Assembly: GCA_024233975.1 (NCBI GenBank)
Contig: JACKOX010000011.1
Coordinates: 1-64,000 of the forward strand
Direction: 5' to 3'
Length of the DNA stretch: 64,000 bases
Origin: Rhodanobacteraceae bacterium
Lineage (GTDB): Bacteria; Pseudomonadota; Gammaproteobacteria; Xanthomonadales; Xanthomonadaceae
Notes under the pieces: model-generated
What the model saw: the letters and a program-made list of their open reading frames with translations, nothing else
The model's database searches: none
What the model was told of the DNA's origin: nothing
Translations under genes and position numbers: made by a program
In this document: positions 10,869 through 19,852 of the stretch, one piece after another
Position numbering within the stretch: the stretch's first letter is position 1
Layout: every line of letters begins with the position of its first letter

Positions 10869-13800
10869 ATGACCACGTCTTCGCCTTACCGCTCCACCCG
10901 CACGGCTGCCATCCTGCTCGCCCTGGGCGCCATCCATCCGTCGATGGCAGCCACCTTCAGCGTAACCAGCAACGCCGACAGCGGTGCCGGCTCACTGCGC
11001 GAGGCGATCACGCTGGCCAACGCCAACCCGGACGTCGACGTGATCAGCTTCGCCATTGGCAGCGGCAGTGCCACGATCCAGCCCGCCACCATGCTGCCCA
11101 CCGTGTCGCAGCCGCTGCGCATCCAGGGTCTGAGCCAGCCACCGGGCGGCAGCGGCCCGCGCATCGTGCTGGACGGCTCGCTGCTGTCAGGCTCGACGCC
11201 GGGCCTGAACCTCGTCGCCTCCGGCTGCTTCGGCGGCAACTGCTACGTGGAAGGCCTCGACATCATCAATTTCCCGGGCGATGGCATCCGCGTGCAGAGC
11301 GGCGTGTGGTCGCTGCGCAGCAACTGGATCGGCCTGACCGCTGCCGGCGCGGCCGCCAACGGTGGCGGCATCCGCGTGTTCACCGAACAGTGCATCATCG
11401 GCGGCGACAGCGCCGGCGAGGGCAACGTGATTTCCGGCAACGTGAATCACGGCGTGACCCTGGACGGCAACAACAACCTGCTGATGCGCAACTGGATCGG
11501 CCTGTCGGTCGATGGCACCACCGCGGTACCAAACGGCTGGGACGGCGTGCGAGTCTTCGGCGACGGCAACTGGGTTGGCAGTTTCAGCAGCGCCGATGGC
11601 AACGTGATTTCCGGCAACGCGTTCAGTGGCGTGGCCATCGACACCGGCGCGAGCAACACGCTGGTCCTGAACAACCGCATCGGCACCAGCGCCAACGGCA
11701 TGAGCAGCATCGGCAACGACCGCTTCGGCGTGGATGCCGACGGTGGTCCGAGTTATATCGGCCTAAGCGACGCCGGCAACCTCATTTCCGGCAACGGCTA
11801 TGGCGGCATCGGCCTTCAGTTTGGCGCGGATGGTGTCGCCATCGCCGGAAACTGGATTGGCCTGAACGCTGCCGGCACCGGAACACTCGGCAATGCCAGC
11901 GCTGGCATCCGCCTTTACAGCTCCAGCAATACGCTGATCGGTGGCCCGGACGCTGGCGATGGAAACGTAATCTCTGGCAACTACACAGGTGTTTCGGTTG
12001 ATGCGGGTACTTCCGCCACGACCATCCTGGGCAACCGCATCGGCACCAACCCAACCGGCACGACGGCGCTGGGCAACAGTGGTTCCGGCATTAGCGTGAA
12101 TGGTTCCGGCGTCGTGATCGGCGGTGACCAGCCCGGTGACGGCAATCTGATTTCCGGAAACGGATCCGACGGCGTCAGCATCAGCGGTGAGGACGCCGGT
12201 GACACCACGATCCGCGGCAACCGGATCGGCACGACCGCGGACGGACTTTTCGCCCTGCCGAATGGCGGCTACGGCATCCGCGCGCTGCAGGGCAACAACG
12301 CGCTGATAGGTGGGGACACGCCTGCCGACGGCAATCTGGTGTCCGGCAATGGTCGCGGCATCGCCATCGAAAAATGGATGAGCGGCGTCGTGCTGAAGAA
12401 CAACATCGTTGGCCTGAACGCCAACGAGACCGCGAAACTGCCCAACGGCAGCTCAAGTGGCATCGACGTTTCCGCGCCCGACACCATGGTCGGCGCTCCC
12501 GGCGCCGGCAACGTGGTGGCTGGCTCGGAGAGCGCCGGCATCGTGCTCTCGGGCGAAACCGCCATGGGCACGACCATCCAGGGCAACTGGATCGGCACCA
12601 ACCGCAACGGCGATGCCGGTCTCGGCAATCGCATTGGCGGCATTTTCATCGCGCGCGGCCTGCTGGCGCAGATCGGTGGACTCGGCGCCGGCGAAGGCAA
12701 CGTGATCGCCAACAATGACTATGCCGGCATCTTCCTCGATACCGGCCACAGCATCAGCTTCCTCTGCAACTCGATGTACGGCAACGACCCCATCGGCATC
12801 GAGCTTGCCGGCCTCGGCCCGGAGGCCAACGACGCGCAGGACCCGGACACCGGTCCCAACCACTTCCAGAACTTCCCGGTCATCACGTCGGCGCTGGCCA
12901 GCGGCGGCATGGTGGGCGTCGACGGCAACCTGGATTCCCTGCCGTCCAGCGACTTCATCGTGGAGATCTTCCACAGCCCCGCCTGCCACGCTTCCGGTCT
13001 TGGCGAGGGCAGGACGCCGATCGGCCATTTCGTGGTCAGCACCGATGCCAGCGGGCATGGTGTGTTCTCGCAATCGCTGCCGCTGGTGACCAACAACGGC
13101 GTGGTTACGGCACTGGCCACCGCGCCGGATGGCTCCACCTCGGCGTTTTCACCCTGCCATGCGCTGAGCGGCCCCAACGCCGGCACGCTGCAGGTCTGGC
13201 GCTCGCCGCTGCTGTCCTGGGAAGGCGCGCCACCGCTGGCGGTCACCGTGGTCCGCAGCATGGGCAATGCCGGCGCGGTGTCGGTGACGCTCAGCACCAG
13301 TGACGACACTGCCACGGCGCCGGACGACTATCTCGGCACCACGCAGCAGATCGACTTCGCCGATGGCGAAGTGATGAAGACGGTGCTGGTTCCGATCATC
13401 GCCGACAACGTGACCGAAGCACAGGAGCAGTTCCACGTCAGCCTGAGCAACCCCACCGGCGGTGCATCGCTCGGCGCACAGGCCAATGTCGATGCCATCA
13501 TCATCGACGTTGGCGCCGATTTCCCGATGTACTACCTGGACGCACCGTCCATCGATGAACCCGCGACAGGCCAGGCCAACCTGGTGTTCTCGGTGACGCT
13601 GACACCCAGCGACATTGAACGCATCATCAAATACCACACCGAGGACGGTTCGGCGATCGCAGGGCTCGACTACGAGGCGGTCAGTGGTCAGCTGGTGTTT
13701 CCCGCATCCAACATGGTGCAGACGCAGACCGTCAGCGTGCCTGTGCTGGCCGACCAGCTGGCCGAAGACGCCGAAACCTTCTATCTCAATACCCACAGCG

Positions 13801-13895
13801 AGGGCCAGATCGCCGTATTCGCCTCACCCGGCATTGGCACCATCCATGCCTCCAGCGCGCCGCCCATGATCTTCAAGAACGGCCTGGAAGACTGA
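10869..13895 (+). CDS. Secreted parallel beta-helix protein with Calx-beta domains
   Basis: A 1008-residue exported protein. The signal peptide (residues 1-28, ending HPSMAA) is followed by FSVTSNADSGAGSLREAI, a CSLREA-type start. About 600 residues then form a right-handed beta-helix built from repeats of the type IGG-x-x-AGDGNVISGN and N-x-IGTxxxG. The C-terminal third carries two Calx-beta modules (for example TAPDDYLGTTQQIDFADGE and GLDYEAVSGQLVFPA). The protein ends in PPMIFKNGLED, a terminal motif shared with two other secreted proteins in this window. It is probably cell-surface or extracellular, perhaps adhesive or polysaccharide-binding; no catalytic residues are evident. Confidence 0.88.
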   Translation: MTTSSPYRSTRTAAILLALGAIHPSMAATFSVTSNADSGAGSLREAITLANANPDVDVISFAIGSGSATIQPATMLPTVSQPLRIQGLSQPPGGSGPRIVLDGSLLSGSTPGLNLVASGCFGGNCYVEGLDIINFPGDGIRVQSGVWSLRSNWIGLTAAGAAANGGGIRVFTEQCIIGGDSAGEGNVISGNVNHGVTLDGNNNLLMRNWIGLSVDGTTAVPNGWDGVRVFGDGNWVGSFSSADGNVISGNAFSGVAIDTGASNTLVLNNRIGTSANGMSSIGNDRFGVDADGGPSYIGLSDAGNLISGNGYGGIGLQFGADGVAIAGNWIGLNAAGTGTLGNASAGIRLYSSSNTLIGGPDAGDGNVISGNYTGVSVDAGTSATTILGNRIGTNPTGTTALGNSGSGISVNGSGVVIGGDQPGDGNLISGNGSDGVSISGEDAGDTTIRGNRIGTTADGLFALPNGGYGIRALQGNNALIGGDTPADGNLVSGNGRGIAIEKWMSGVVLKNNIVGLNANETAKLPNGSSSGIDVSAPDTMVGAPGAGNVVAGSESAGIVLSGETAMGTTIQGNWIGTNRNGDAGLGNRIGGIFIARGLLAQIGGLGAGEGNVIANNDYAGIFLDTGHSISFLCNSMYGNDPIGIELAGLGPEANDAQDPDTGPNHFQNFPVITSALASGGMVGVDGNLDSLPSSDFIVEIFHSPACHASGLGEGRTPIGHFVVSTDASGHGVFSQSLPLVTNNGVVTALATAPDGSTSAFSPCHALSGPNAGTLQVWRSPLLSWEGAPPLAVTVVRSMGNAGAVSVTLSTSDDTATAPDDYLGTTQQIDFADGEVMKTVLVPIIADNVTEAQEQFHVSLSNPTGGASLGAQANVDAIIIDVGADFPMYYLDAPSIDEPATGQANLVFSVTLTPSDIERIIKYHTEDGSAIAGLDYEAVSGQLVFPASNMVQTQTVSVPVLADQLAEDAETFYLNTHSEGQIAVFASPGIGTIHASSAPPMIFKNGLED

Positions 13896-13954
13896 AGCCA
13901 GGACCTGTTTCGCCGGCATCCCGGATCTCGCCCCGTCAGGACGCCTTGTGACAT

Positions 13955-13985
13955 GGGGCGCGCCATCGACCTCGAGGCGCGCCCC
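13955..13985. terminator. Strong inverted repeat between convergent surface-protein genes
   Basis: A perfect 10-bp GC-only stem, GGGGCGCGCC / GGCGCGCCCC, with an 11-base loop is centred between the stops at 13895 and 14008. It lacks a T-run, so it is a candidate bidirectional or factor-assisted terminator rather than a canonical intrinsic one. Confidence 0.55.
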
Positions 13986-14007
13986 GCAAGGGTTCCTCTC
14001 TCCACCT

Positions 14008-15969
14008 TCAGGGAACCGCCTCCAGTCCATCCGCGAAGATGGTGGCGCGGATGAAGTACAGGCTGTCGCTGTAGTTTTCGGGGAGGTAGTTGCTGTTGCC
14101 CGGCTGGTCGATGCTGAAGTCGCAATAGCCTTCGTCAAGCATGGTCAGCACGCTGCCATCGAGGCTGCACACGCCATCCTGCGGGTTGTCGAGGTAGTAG
14201 GTCAGCGGCAGGCCAGTGTCCACCGTGGCGTGGGGCGCGAGATCGAAGGTATCGCCCGGATCGAGATAGACATCCCAATCGCCGGGATCGAAATCAATGT
14301 TCTGTGAAGCCTTGTGAATGGTGATTTCGTAGCTTTCGGTGAGCTGCACGGAGGCGGCATCGGTGAAGCTGACCACGAAGCTGTAGGTGCCTGACATCGT
14401 CGGCGTGCCGGAGAGTTTTCCTTGCGTGTCGAGGGTCAGGCCGGGTGGCAGTGTCCCCGTCAACAGGCCGTAGGTGATGGGTGCGACACCGCCCACGACG
14501 CTGAACTGCTGGGTGGGATAAACCTCGTCATACGTGCCGTCGGGCATCCCCGTGTTCGGCAGAATCAGCCACGGCGCAAAATTGGCGGTCACGTTGATGT
14601 CGGCGCGGATGGCGGTATCGGTGCGCGGGTTGTCGGTCACGCCATCGCTCCAATCCAGGAAGCGGTATCCGGCAAAGGGAACGGCCAGAATCGTGGAACC
14701 GTCCTCGCCGAAGTCGTGATTCTCGCTCCACATGCCGACCAGGCTGCCGCCCACGTCAAGACTGCCGGCACCGTTGGTCTGGTAGGTCAGGTTGTATTTG
14801 ACGTACTCGTAGGCACCGATGTCGCACTGGCTGCCGAAGGGTCGCGTGGCGCCGCGCTGGTCTTTCGGCACATTGGTGAGGTCGCAGGCGGCGGCATCGG
14901 TGGCCGGCGTGAAGGCCGAGGAGAAGGTGAGCGTCGGGCCACCATTGTCCTGCAGTGGTCCCAGGCCGCTCATGTTGGCGTTGTTGATCGATCCGGACGC
15001 GCCGAAGCCGCAGCTACTGCCGTCATCGAGGTTGTAGTTGCCATCGCTGATCAGTCCGGACGCTCCACTGATGTAGCAGTTGGCGGCGCCGGTATTGGCA
15101 GCGATCAGGCTCTGGTAGAGGTTGATCGCGCCTGCCGCATGCAATGCACTGCCGTTGGTCCCGGCACTGTTACCAACGAAGGTACTGAAACGCAGGTAGA
15201 TCCGGTTCGCCGTGTTGCCGTTGCTGTAGGTGAGGCCACCGCCGGTCTGCGTGGCCTGGTTGTAGGCCAGCGTGGCGTTGAAGGTGTAGGCACCCACATT
15301 CACGTAAACGCCACCGCCAACGCGAGCGCGGTTGTTGCTGATGGTGGTGTCGGTGAGCCGCACCTGTCCGTTGTTGCCAAAGACGCCGCCGCCCGCGCCC
15401 GCCGTTGGCGCCGCCGGATTGGCCTCGTTGTCGTCGACGGTGGAGCGCACCAGCAGGGCAGTGCTGGTGGTCGCGAGTGCGCCGCCATTCAGTGCGGCGT
15501 AGCACTGGCTCAGGGTGACTTCGGTCAGGTTGAGGATCGAACTGTTGAGGATGCAGCCGCCATTGCCGACCGAGTAGCCACGCTCCAGGCGGATACGCTG
15601 CAGGATGTTGCCGCTGCCAAAGGCCGGCGTGGCGATGACGATCTGCGTGCTGCCCTGCCCGTCCAGGGTTACATGACCGCCACCGTTGATGGTGACACTG
15701 CCGGTCATCAACAGCGGCGCATTTAGGGCGATGGTGCCGATGCTGTCGTCGAACTCGATCAGATCCGGCGCGCTGCCCACTGGGCAATCCGGATGTGGCG
15801 TGTTGCTGGCAAGAAAACCGTTGTCGGTGTTCTCCACCGCCTCGCGGATGGAGCAGCCGTTGCCCGGCGTGGTTTCGTCGTTCGGATTGGTGACCAGGAA
15901 CTGGGTGGCCTGGGCCTGGCCGGCGACTAGGACAAACAGTAGGGTCAGTAACAGGCGACGCGCGCTCAT
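14008..15969 (-). CDS. Secreted CSLREA / choice-of-anchor Q protein
   Basis: A 653-residue exported protein. ATG 15969 is preferred to the one at 15987 because a GAGGA site lies 8 bp upstream. Order: signal peptide ending GQAQA; CSLREA-type opening (GCSIREAVENTD); beta-helix repeats with GGGVYVN and GGLTYSNG turns; the choice-of-anchor Q signature DQRGATRPFGSQCDIGAYEY; an InlB-B-type segment (FLDWSDGVTDNPRTDT); and a putative Ig (He_PIG) module with LPPGLTLDTQGKLSGTP. The end is RATIFADGLEAVP. It is likely a surface adhesin or matrix protein. It lies 32 bp after the anchored PKD-like gene on the same strand, suggesting co-transcription. Confidence 0.88.
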   Translation of the reverse strand: MSARRLLLTLLFVLVAGQAQATQFLVTNPNDETTPGNGCSIREAVENTDNGFLASNTPHPDCPVGSAPDLIEFDDSIGTIALNAPLLMTGSVTINGGGHVTLDGQGSTQIVIATPAFGSGNILQRIRLERGYSVGNGGCILNSSILNLTEVTLSQCYAALNGGALATTSTALLVRSTVDDNEANPAAPTAGAGGGVFGNNGQVRLTDTTISNNRARVGGGVYVNVGAYTFNATLAYNQATQTGGGLTYSNGNTANRIYLRFSTFVGNSAGTNGSALHAAGAINLYQSLIAANTGAANCYISGASGLISDGNYNLDDGSSCGFGASGSINNANMSGLGPLQDNGGPTLTFSSAFTPATDAAACDLTNVPKDQRGATRPFGSQCDIGAYEYVKYNLTYQTNGAGSLDVGGSLVGMWSENHDFGEDGSTILAVPFAGYRFLDWSDGVTDNPRTDTAIRADINVTANFAPWLILPNTGMPDGTYDEVYPTQQFSVVGGVAPITYGLLTGTLPPGLTLDTQGKLSGTPTMSGTYSFVVSFTDAASVQLTESYEITIHKASQNIDFDPGDWDVYLDPGDTFDLAPHATVDTGLPLTYYLDNPQDGVCSLDGSVLTMLDEGYCDFSIDQPGNSNYLPENYSDSLYFIRATIFADGLEAVP

Positions 15970-16001
15970 GGCGATGTTCCTCGACATTTCAGTAGCAGGG
16001 A

Positions 16002-16925
16002 TCAGGCGGACAGGCGCGGGCGCGCCAGGAACAACCCGGCGACACCCAGCACGCCTAGCAGCAACAGAAGCCGTGCCGGGAGGGATGACGCGGGTATCAC
16101 CTCCGGCGCCCGGAATGCCGGCGGCACCGAGACGGCCATCGCTGCGATGCGGATGACGACATCGGCACTGCTGCTGGCGCTGCCGTCGCTGACGGTCAGG
16201 CGGAACACCAGCTGCTGTTCGACCGTGCTTGCGGCGGGCGCGGCGAACTGCGGCTGCGAGACGGCGGGGTTGTCGAGCGTTACCGCAGGCCCGGCGATCT
16301 GCGTCCAGCTGAAGCTCAGCGCATCGTTGTCCGGATCGCTCGACCCGCTGCCGTTCAGCTGCACGGTCGCCCCGCCGGAAACCAGCTGCTCGGCACCGGC
16401 GTCAGCCTGCGGCGGCTGGTTCGGCAGAAGGCTCTGGCACTGTTGCGGGCCTGAACGGATCAAGGCCTCCGGGACGGCGATGTCGATCAGGTAGGACGAT
16501 ACCGGGCTGCCGCCTGCGTCGATGTCGACCAGCACCAGATGCACCGGACCGGTCGGCGCCGGTGAGAACGCTGATGGCAACTGCACCGTCGCATCCTGAT
16601 TCGGGGAGAACGCCTGCTGCACCTGCTGGAAGCTGTCGCTGAGCTGACGACCATCAGCACTGTCCACGAGGGCGTAGCGGTAGTAATCGATGTTGTTGAT
16701 GGTCTGATCGTTGCTGCCGTGATTGACCGTCAGCGGCGGATTCAGCGTCAGCACACAGAACGGCGTGCCGCCATCACCGTTGGTACCGGCGAGCGCGCTG
16801 ATCGTCGTGGTTCCGGTGACGGTGACTGCAGCGGCCGGCCATGGCAGCAGCAAGGCCAGCAGGCAGGCGGCGAACAGAAGTTGCGGAACAGCGCCGGCAA
16901 TCCGGACAGGGTGTGACGTTTGCAT
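16002..16925 (-). CDS. Secreted PKD/REJ-like protein with IPTL-CTERM-like anchor
   Basis: A 307-residue protein with an N-terminal signal peptide (ending near WPAAAVTV). A ~140-residue unrecognised domain follows, then a PKD/K319-type Ig domain (PPQADAGAEQLVSGGATVQL and SGSSDPDNDALSFSW). The C-terminus is a hydrophobic helix plus a basic tail (PARLLLLLGVLGVAGLFLA then RPRLSA). The tripartite end resembles IPTL-CTERM sorting signals, although the IPTL motif itself is only loosely matched (VIPASSLPA). It is probably cell-envelope anchored. It sits between the two-component regulator and the CSLREA gene, all on the minus strand. Confidence 0.78.
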   Translation of the reverse strand: MQTSHPVRIAGAVPQLLFAACLLALLLPWPAAAVTVTGTTTISALAGTNGDGGTPFCVLTLNPPLTVNHGSNDQTINNIDYYRYALVDSADGRQLSDSFQQVQQAFSPNQDATVQLPSAFSPAPTGPVHLVLVDIDAGGSPVSSYLIDIAVPEALIRSGPQQCQSLLPNQPPQADAGAEQLVSGGATVQLNGSGSSDPDNDALSFSWTQIAGPAVTLDNPAVSQPQFAAPAASTVEQQLVFRLTVSDGSASSSADVVIRIAAMAVSVPPAFRAPEVIPASSLPARLLLLLGVLGVAGLFLARPRLSA

Positions 16926-17031
16926 GGTGACGGCTCGTCAGGAATCTGACTGCCATTGCAACAATCACCACTCCACCCAACCATGCCACGCATGCGCTGC
17001 CATGTTCATGGCAGGTGCGCATTCGAGGGAA

Positions 17032-17721
17032 TCAGACCTTGAGTTCGCCGCTCTGGATCGCCGCGTAGACCGCTTCGCCTCGCGAGTGCACGGCGAGCTT
17101 GCGGTAGATCGACTTGACGTGGTTGCCGACGGTCAACGGCGAAATGTCCAGCTCACGGGCGGCCTGCTTGTAGCTGATGCCGCGGGCGAACAGGGTCAGC
17201 AGTTCGGCTTCACGCGGGGTCAGCCGCGTGCTGGCGGGCACAGAAGGATCGTCGTCCAGGGTTTCATGTTCCGGAGGCAACGATCCGCCGCCACGCAGGC
17301 GCTCCATCAGATAGACCGCCGCCGCCGGGCTTACCGGCGAGCCGCCGTCGAGCGTGGCTTCGATGCCATCACGAATGAAGTCGGCGCTGCTGTCTTTCAG
17401 CAGATAACCGTCGGCGCCGGCATCCACCGCCATCAGCACGGTGCGGCGGTCGCCGAAGCTGGTGAGGATCAGCACGCGACAGTCGAGCTGCTGCTTGATC
17501 TCACGGGCCAGATCCAGGCCGTTTCCATCAGGCAGGCCGATATCGAGCAGGAACAGGTCCGGACATTGGGCTATCAGCGCGCGCCCACGCTCCACCGAAG
17601 GTGCCACGCCGGCGAGATCGAGGCGCGGAGCCGCGCTGATGATGTCGATCAGGTGCTCTCGCACCACCGGGTCGTCCTCGACGATCGCCACGCGACCACG
17701 GGATTCCTCGCTGTTGTCCAT
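17032..17721 (-). CDS. LuxR-family response regulator
   Basis: A 229-residue NarL/FixJ-type regulator. The receiver domain has the acidic pocket E15-D16-D17, the phospho-acceptor D60 (FLLDIGLPDG) and the conserved lysine in YLLKDSS. The C-terminal LuxR helix-turn-helix spans about residues 160-222 (RLTPREAELLTLFARGISYK). The start at ATG 17721 is preferred over upstream in-frame codons because of a CAGGAG site 6-7 bp before it. It is 70 bp downstream of its partner histidine kinase and upstream of two surface-protein genes on the same strand, which are plausible targets. Confidence 0.93.
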   Translation of the reverse strand: MDNSEESRGRVAIVEDDPVVREHLIDIISAAPRLDLAGVAPSVERGRALIAQCPDLFLLDIGLPDGNGLDLAREIKQQLDCRVLILTSFGDRRTVLMAVDAGADGYLLKDSSADFIRDGIEATLDGGSPVSPAAAVYLMERLRGGGSLPPEHETLDDDPSVPASTRLTPREAELLTLFARGISYKQAARELDISPLTVGNHVKSIYRKLAVHSRGEAVYAAIQSGELKV

Positions 17722-17791
17722 GCCTGCTCCTGCCGTCATTTGCCCGTCGCATCGCGCTTCGTGAATCGCACTGACGGTTGGTGTCCCGGCT

Positions 17792-19708
17792 TTATCGCCC
17801 TGCGCCCGTCCCGCTGTCCATGACCGGTTCGTGGTGGACGCCACCGTCGGGCGGCAGGCTCAGGGTGACGCGCGTGCCCGGCGCGGCATCGTCGATGTGC
17901 AGTTCGCCGCCGATCGACTGCGCACGCGAGCGCATGTTGAGCAGGCCGCGACCCCTTCCCTGGCCCGCCACATCCATGCCGCGACCATCGTCGCTGACCG
18001 CGATCACCACCGCGTCATCGGCGCCACCCGCCCAGTGCACGGTCACCGCGATCCGCTTCGCATCGGCATGCTTGAGGGCATTGGTCACCGCCTCCTGCAG
18101 GATACGGAACACCTGCAGCACTTCCCGGGGACCACGTGCCGGCAGCGCGGCGGCCAGGCTCTCCTGCCATTCCAGCGCGACACCCGCGGCCTGCAGGCGC
18201 GTCGCGGTGCGCTCGCGAAACACCGCCAGCGCGCTCTGCAACGACTCGCCCACGGAATCCATGGAGTCGATCATCAGACGCATTTCGTCGATGGCGGACT
18301 GGATGCCATCCGCTACCTGCTGCGGCTCGGCAATGCCGCGCCGCGCCGCCACCAGCATCGACATCAGGTTGCTGCCGAGGCCATCGTGCATGTCGCGCAT
18401 GATGCGCTGGCGCTCTTCGTCCAGCGCCTGCGCGCGCACGTGCTCGCGCTCCCGTGCGTGGGCCCGCTCGAGATCAGCTGTGCGCGCCCTGAGCTGCGTT
18501 TCGAGCTGGTCCGAAAGCTGCCGCTGCGAGCGAAACAGGCGGATGTTGCGGGCAACAAAGGCCGACATCAGTGCCACCAGCAGGAACGGCAGCACCAGGT
18601 CCGTGGCGATTCCCCAGTTCGGCAGGCGTGTCACCGAGCCCACGGCGTCACGCAGGAGGATGGTGGCGCAGAGCAGGAAGATGGCGTATTCCCACATGCG
18701 CTCGCGACCCACACGCGGGAACTCGCGCAGCAGCAGCCACAGCAGCAGCAGCGCGGCCACACCGTTGAACACGAAGACGATGCGGTCGATCGAGCCCCAG
18801 TCGTCAAACAGCCCACTGGCGAACACGACAAAGCCGCCCAGCCACATCAGCGCTGACAGCGGCATTACCCAGTGCCATGGGCGTCCGCCCCAGACATTGA
18901 CCAGGTTCAGCCAGGCAACCGGCAGCAGCAGCGTCAGCGCGCCTCCCAGCAGCACCAGCGCGCGACCACGCAGCCAGGGATCGATCCACTGGCCCTGGAA
19001 CAGGCTGGTCGCCCAGGCACCTGCAAGCAGCGCCAGCCAGAACAGGTATTGCTGACGACCACCACGCAGCCAGGCAACGCCTGCCAGCAATGCCGTGAGA
19101 TAGCCGATGACGATGCTGAGCCACAGGTAGTCGTTGAGCAGGAAGCGGGTGAAGCCAAAGTGGCTCACCAGCGCCGGATAACTACCCAGCGTCGGGCGTG
19201 CGGCGAAGAACCCGCTGCCGCCATCGCCGCGGACCAGGGTGTAGATGATCTCGTTCTCACCGATCCGCAGCGCCGATCCCGGAATCCGGTTGATGCCGCG
19301 ATAGGCACGTCCCTGGTAGCTGGGGTCGGGCAAGCGCATGCGCCCCTCGCCGAACACCAGCGTGCCGTTGACCCGCGTCTCGTAATTGTCGGCACCGATT
19401 ACCGGCACTTCGCCCAGGCCGTCGTCGGGAATCGCGGCGAGATCGAAGCGGATGCGCACGGCGCGATAGCCGGGTTCGCAGCAATCCTCCCAAGGGTAGG
19501 ACACCTCGCGGAACGTGGCGGCGGAAACGTCAACCCAGCCCGGCGACGGCACTTCGGCAACGGCGAAACTGGTCTGCGGAAGTCGGTCCAGTGGCCTTCG
19601 GGTCGGCTGGAACACCGGCGACAGCAGCAGCCAATAGGCTACCTGCACCAACAGCACGGCCACGGCCAGTCGCCAGCGGATCGGGTCCTGCTCTGCAGAT
19701 CGAGCCAT
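17792..19708 (-). CDS. Membrane sensor histidine kinase, HisKA_3 (NarX/DegS) family
   Basis: A 638-residue kinase. After one N-terminal membrane helix there is a periplasmic region of ~160 residues with two adjacent cysteines (EDCCEPGYR). Six or seven further membrane helices follow (about 190-400), a 7TM-DISM-like layout. The dimerisation/phospho-acceptor block RIMRDMHDGLGSNL carries H441. The ATPase domain shows the N-box (N543 in EAVTNALKHA) and G-box SDDGRGM. The start ATG 19708 has a GAGGAG site. It should phosphorylate the LuxR-type regulator encoded 70 bp downstream. The ligand is unknown; the beta-rich periplasmic part could bind a carbohydrate. Confidence 0.92.
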   Translation of the reverse strand: MARSAEQDPIRWRLAVAVLLVQVAYWLLLSPVFQPTRRPLDRLPQTSFAVAEVPSPGWVDVSAATFREVSYPWEDCCEPGYRAVRIRFDLAAIPDDGLGEVPVIGADNYETRVNGTLVFGEGRMRLPDPSYQGRAYRGINRIPGSALRIGENEIIYTLVRGDGGSGFFAARPTLGSYPALVSHFGFTRFLLNDYLWLSIVIGYLTALLAGVAWLRGGRQQYLFWLALLAGAWATSLFQGQWIDPWLRGRALVLLGGALTLLLPVAWLNLVNVWGGRPWHWVMPLSALMWLGGFVVFASGLFDDWGSIDRIVFVFNGVAALLLLWLLLREFPRVGRERMWEYAIFLLCATILLRDAVGSVTRLPNWGIATDLVLPFLLVALMSAFVARNIRLFRSQRQLSDQLETQLRARTADLERAHAREREHVRAQALDEERQRIMRDMHDGLGSNLMSMLVAARRGIAEPQQVADGIQSAIDEMRLMIDSMDSVGESLQSALAVFRERTATRLQAAGVALEWQESLAAALPARGPREVLQVFRILQEAVTNALKHADAKRIAVTVHWAGGADDAVVIAVSDDGRGMDVAGQGRGRGLLNMRSRAQSIGGELHIDDAAPGTRVTLSLPPDGGVHHEPVMDSGTGAGR

Positions 19709-19852
19709 CAGCTGGCGTTCTCCTCTGGATTTCCGCGACGTTGCGGAACAACCTGCCCTTTATAAGGCAGGATGGCCGCTGCCGGATGCACCATGAACAT
19801 GGCAGGCCGGTATCCGGCCATCACGAACCGCCAACGGCTTGCGGAGAACAGG

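Noticed and set aside
16926..17031. A non-coding RNA between the regulator and the PKD-like gene
   Set aside because: The 106-bp gap has only weak inverted repeats and no terminator with a T-run.
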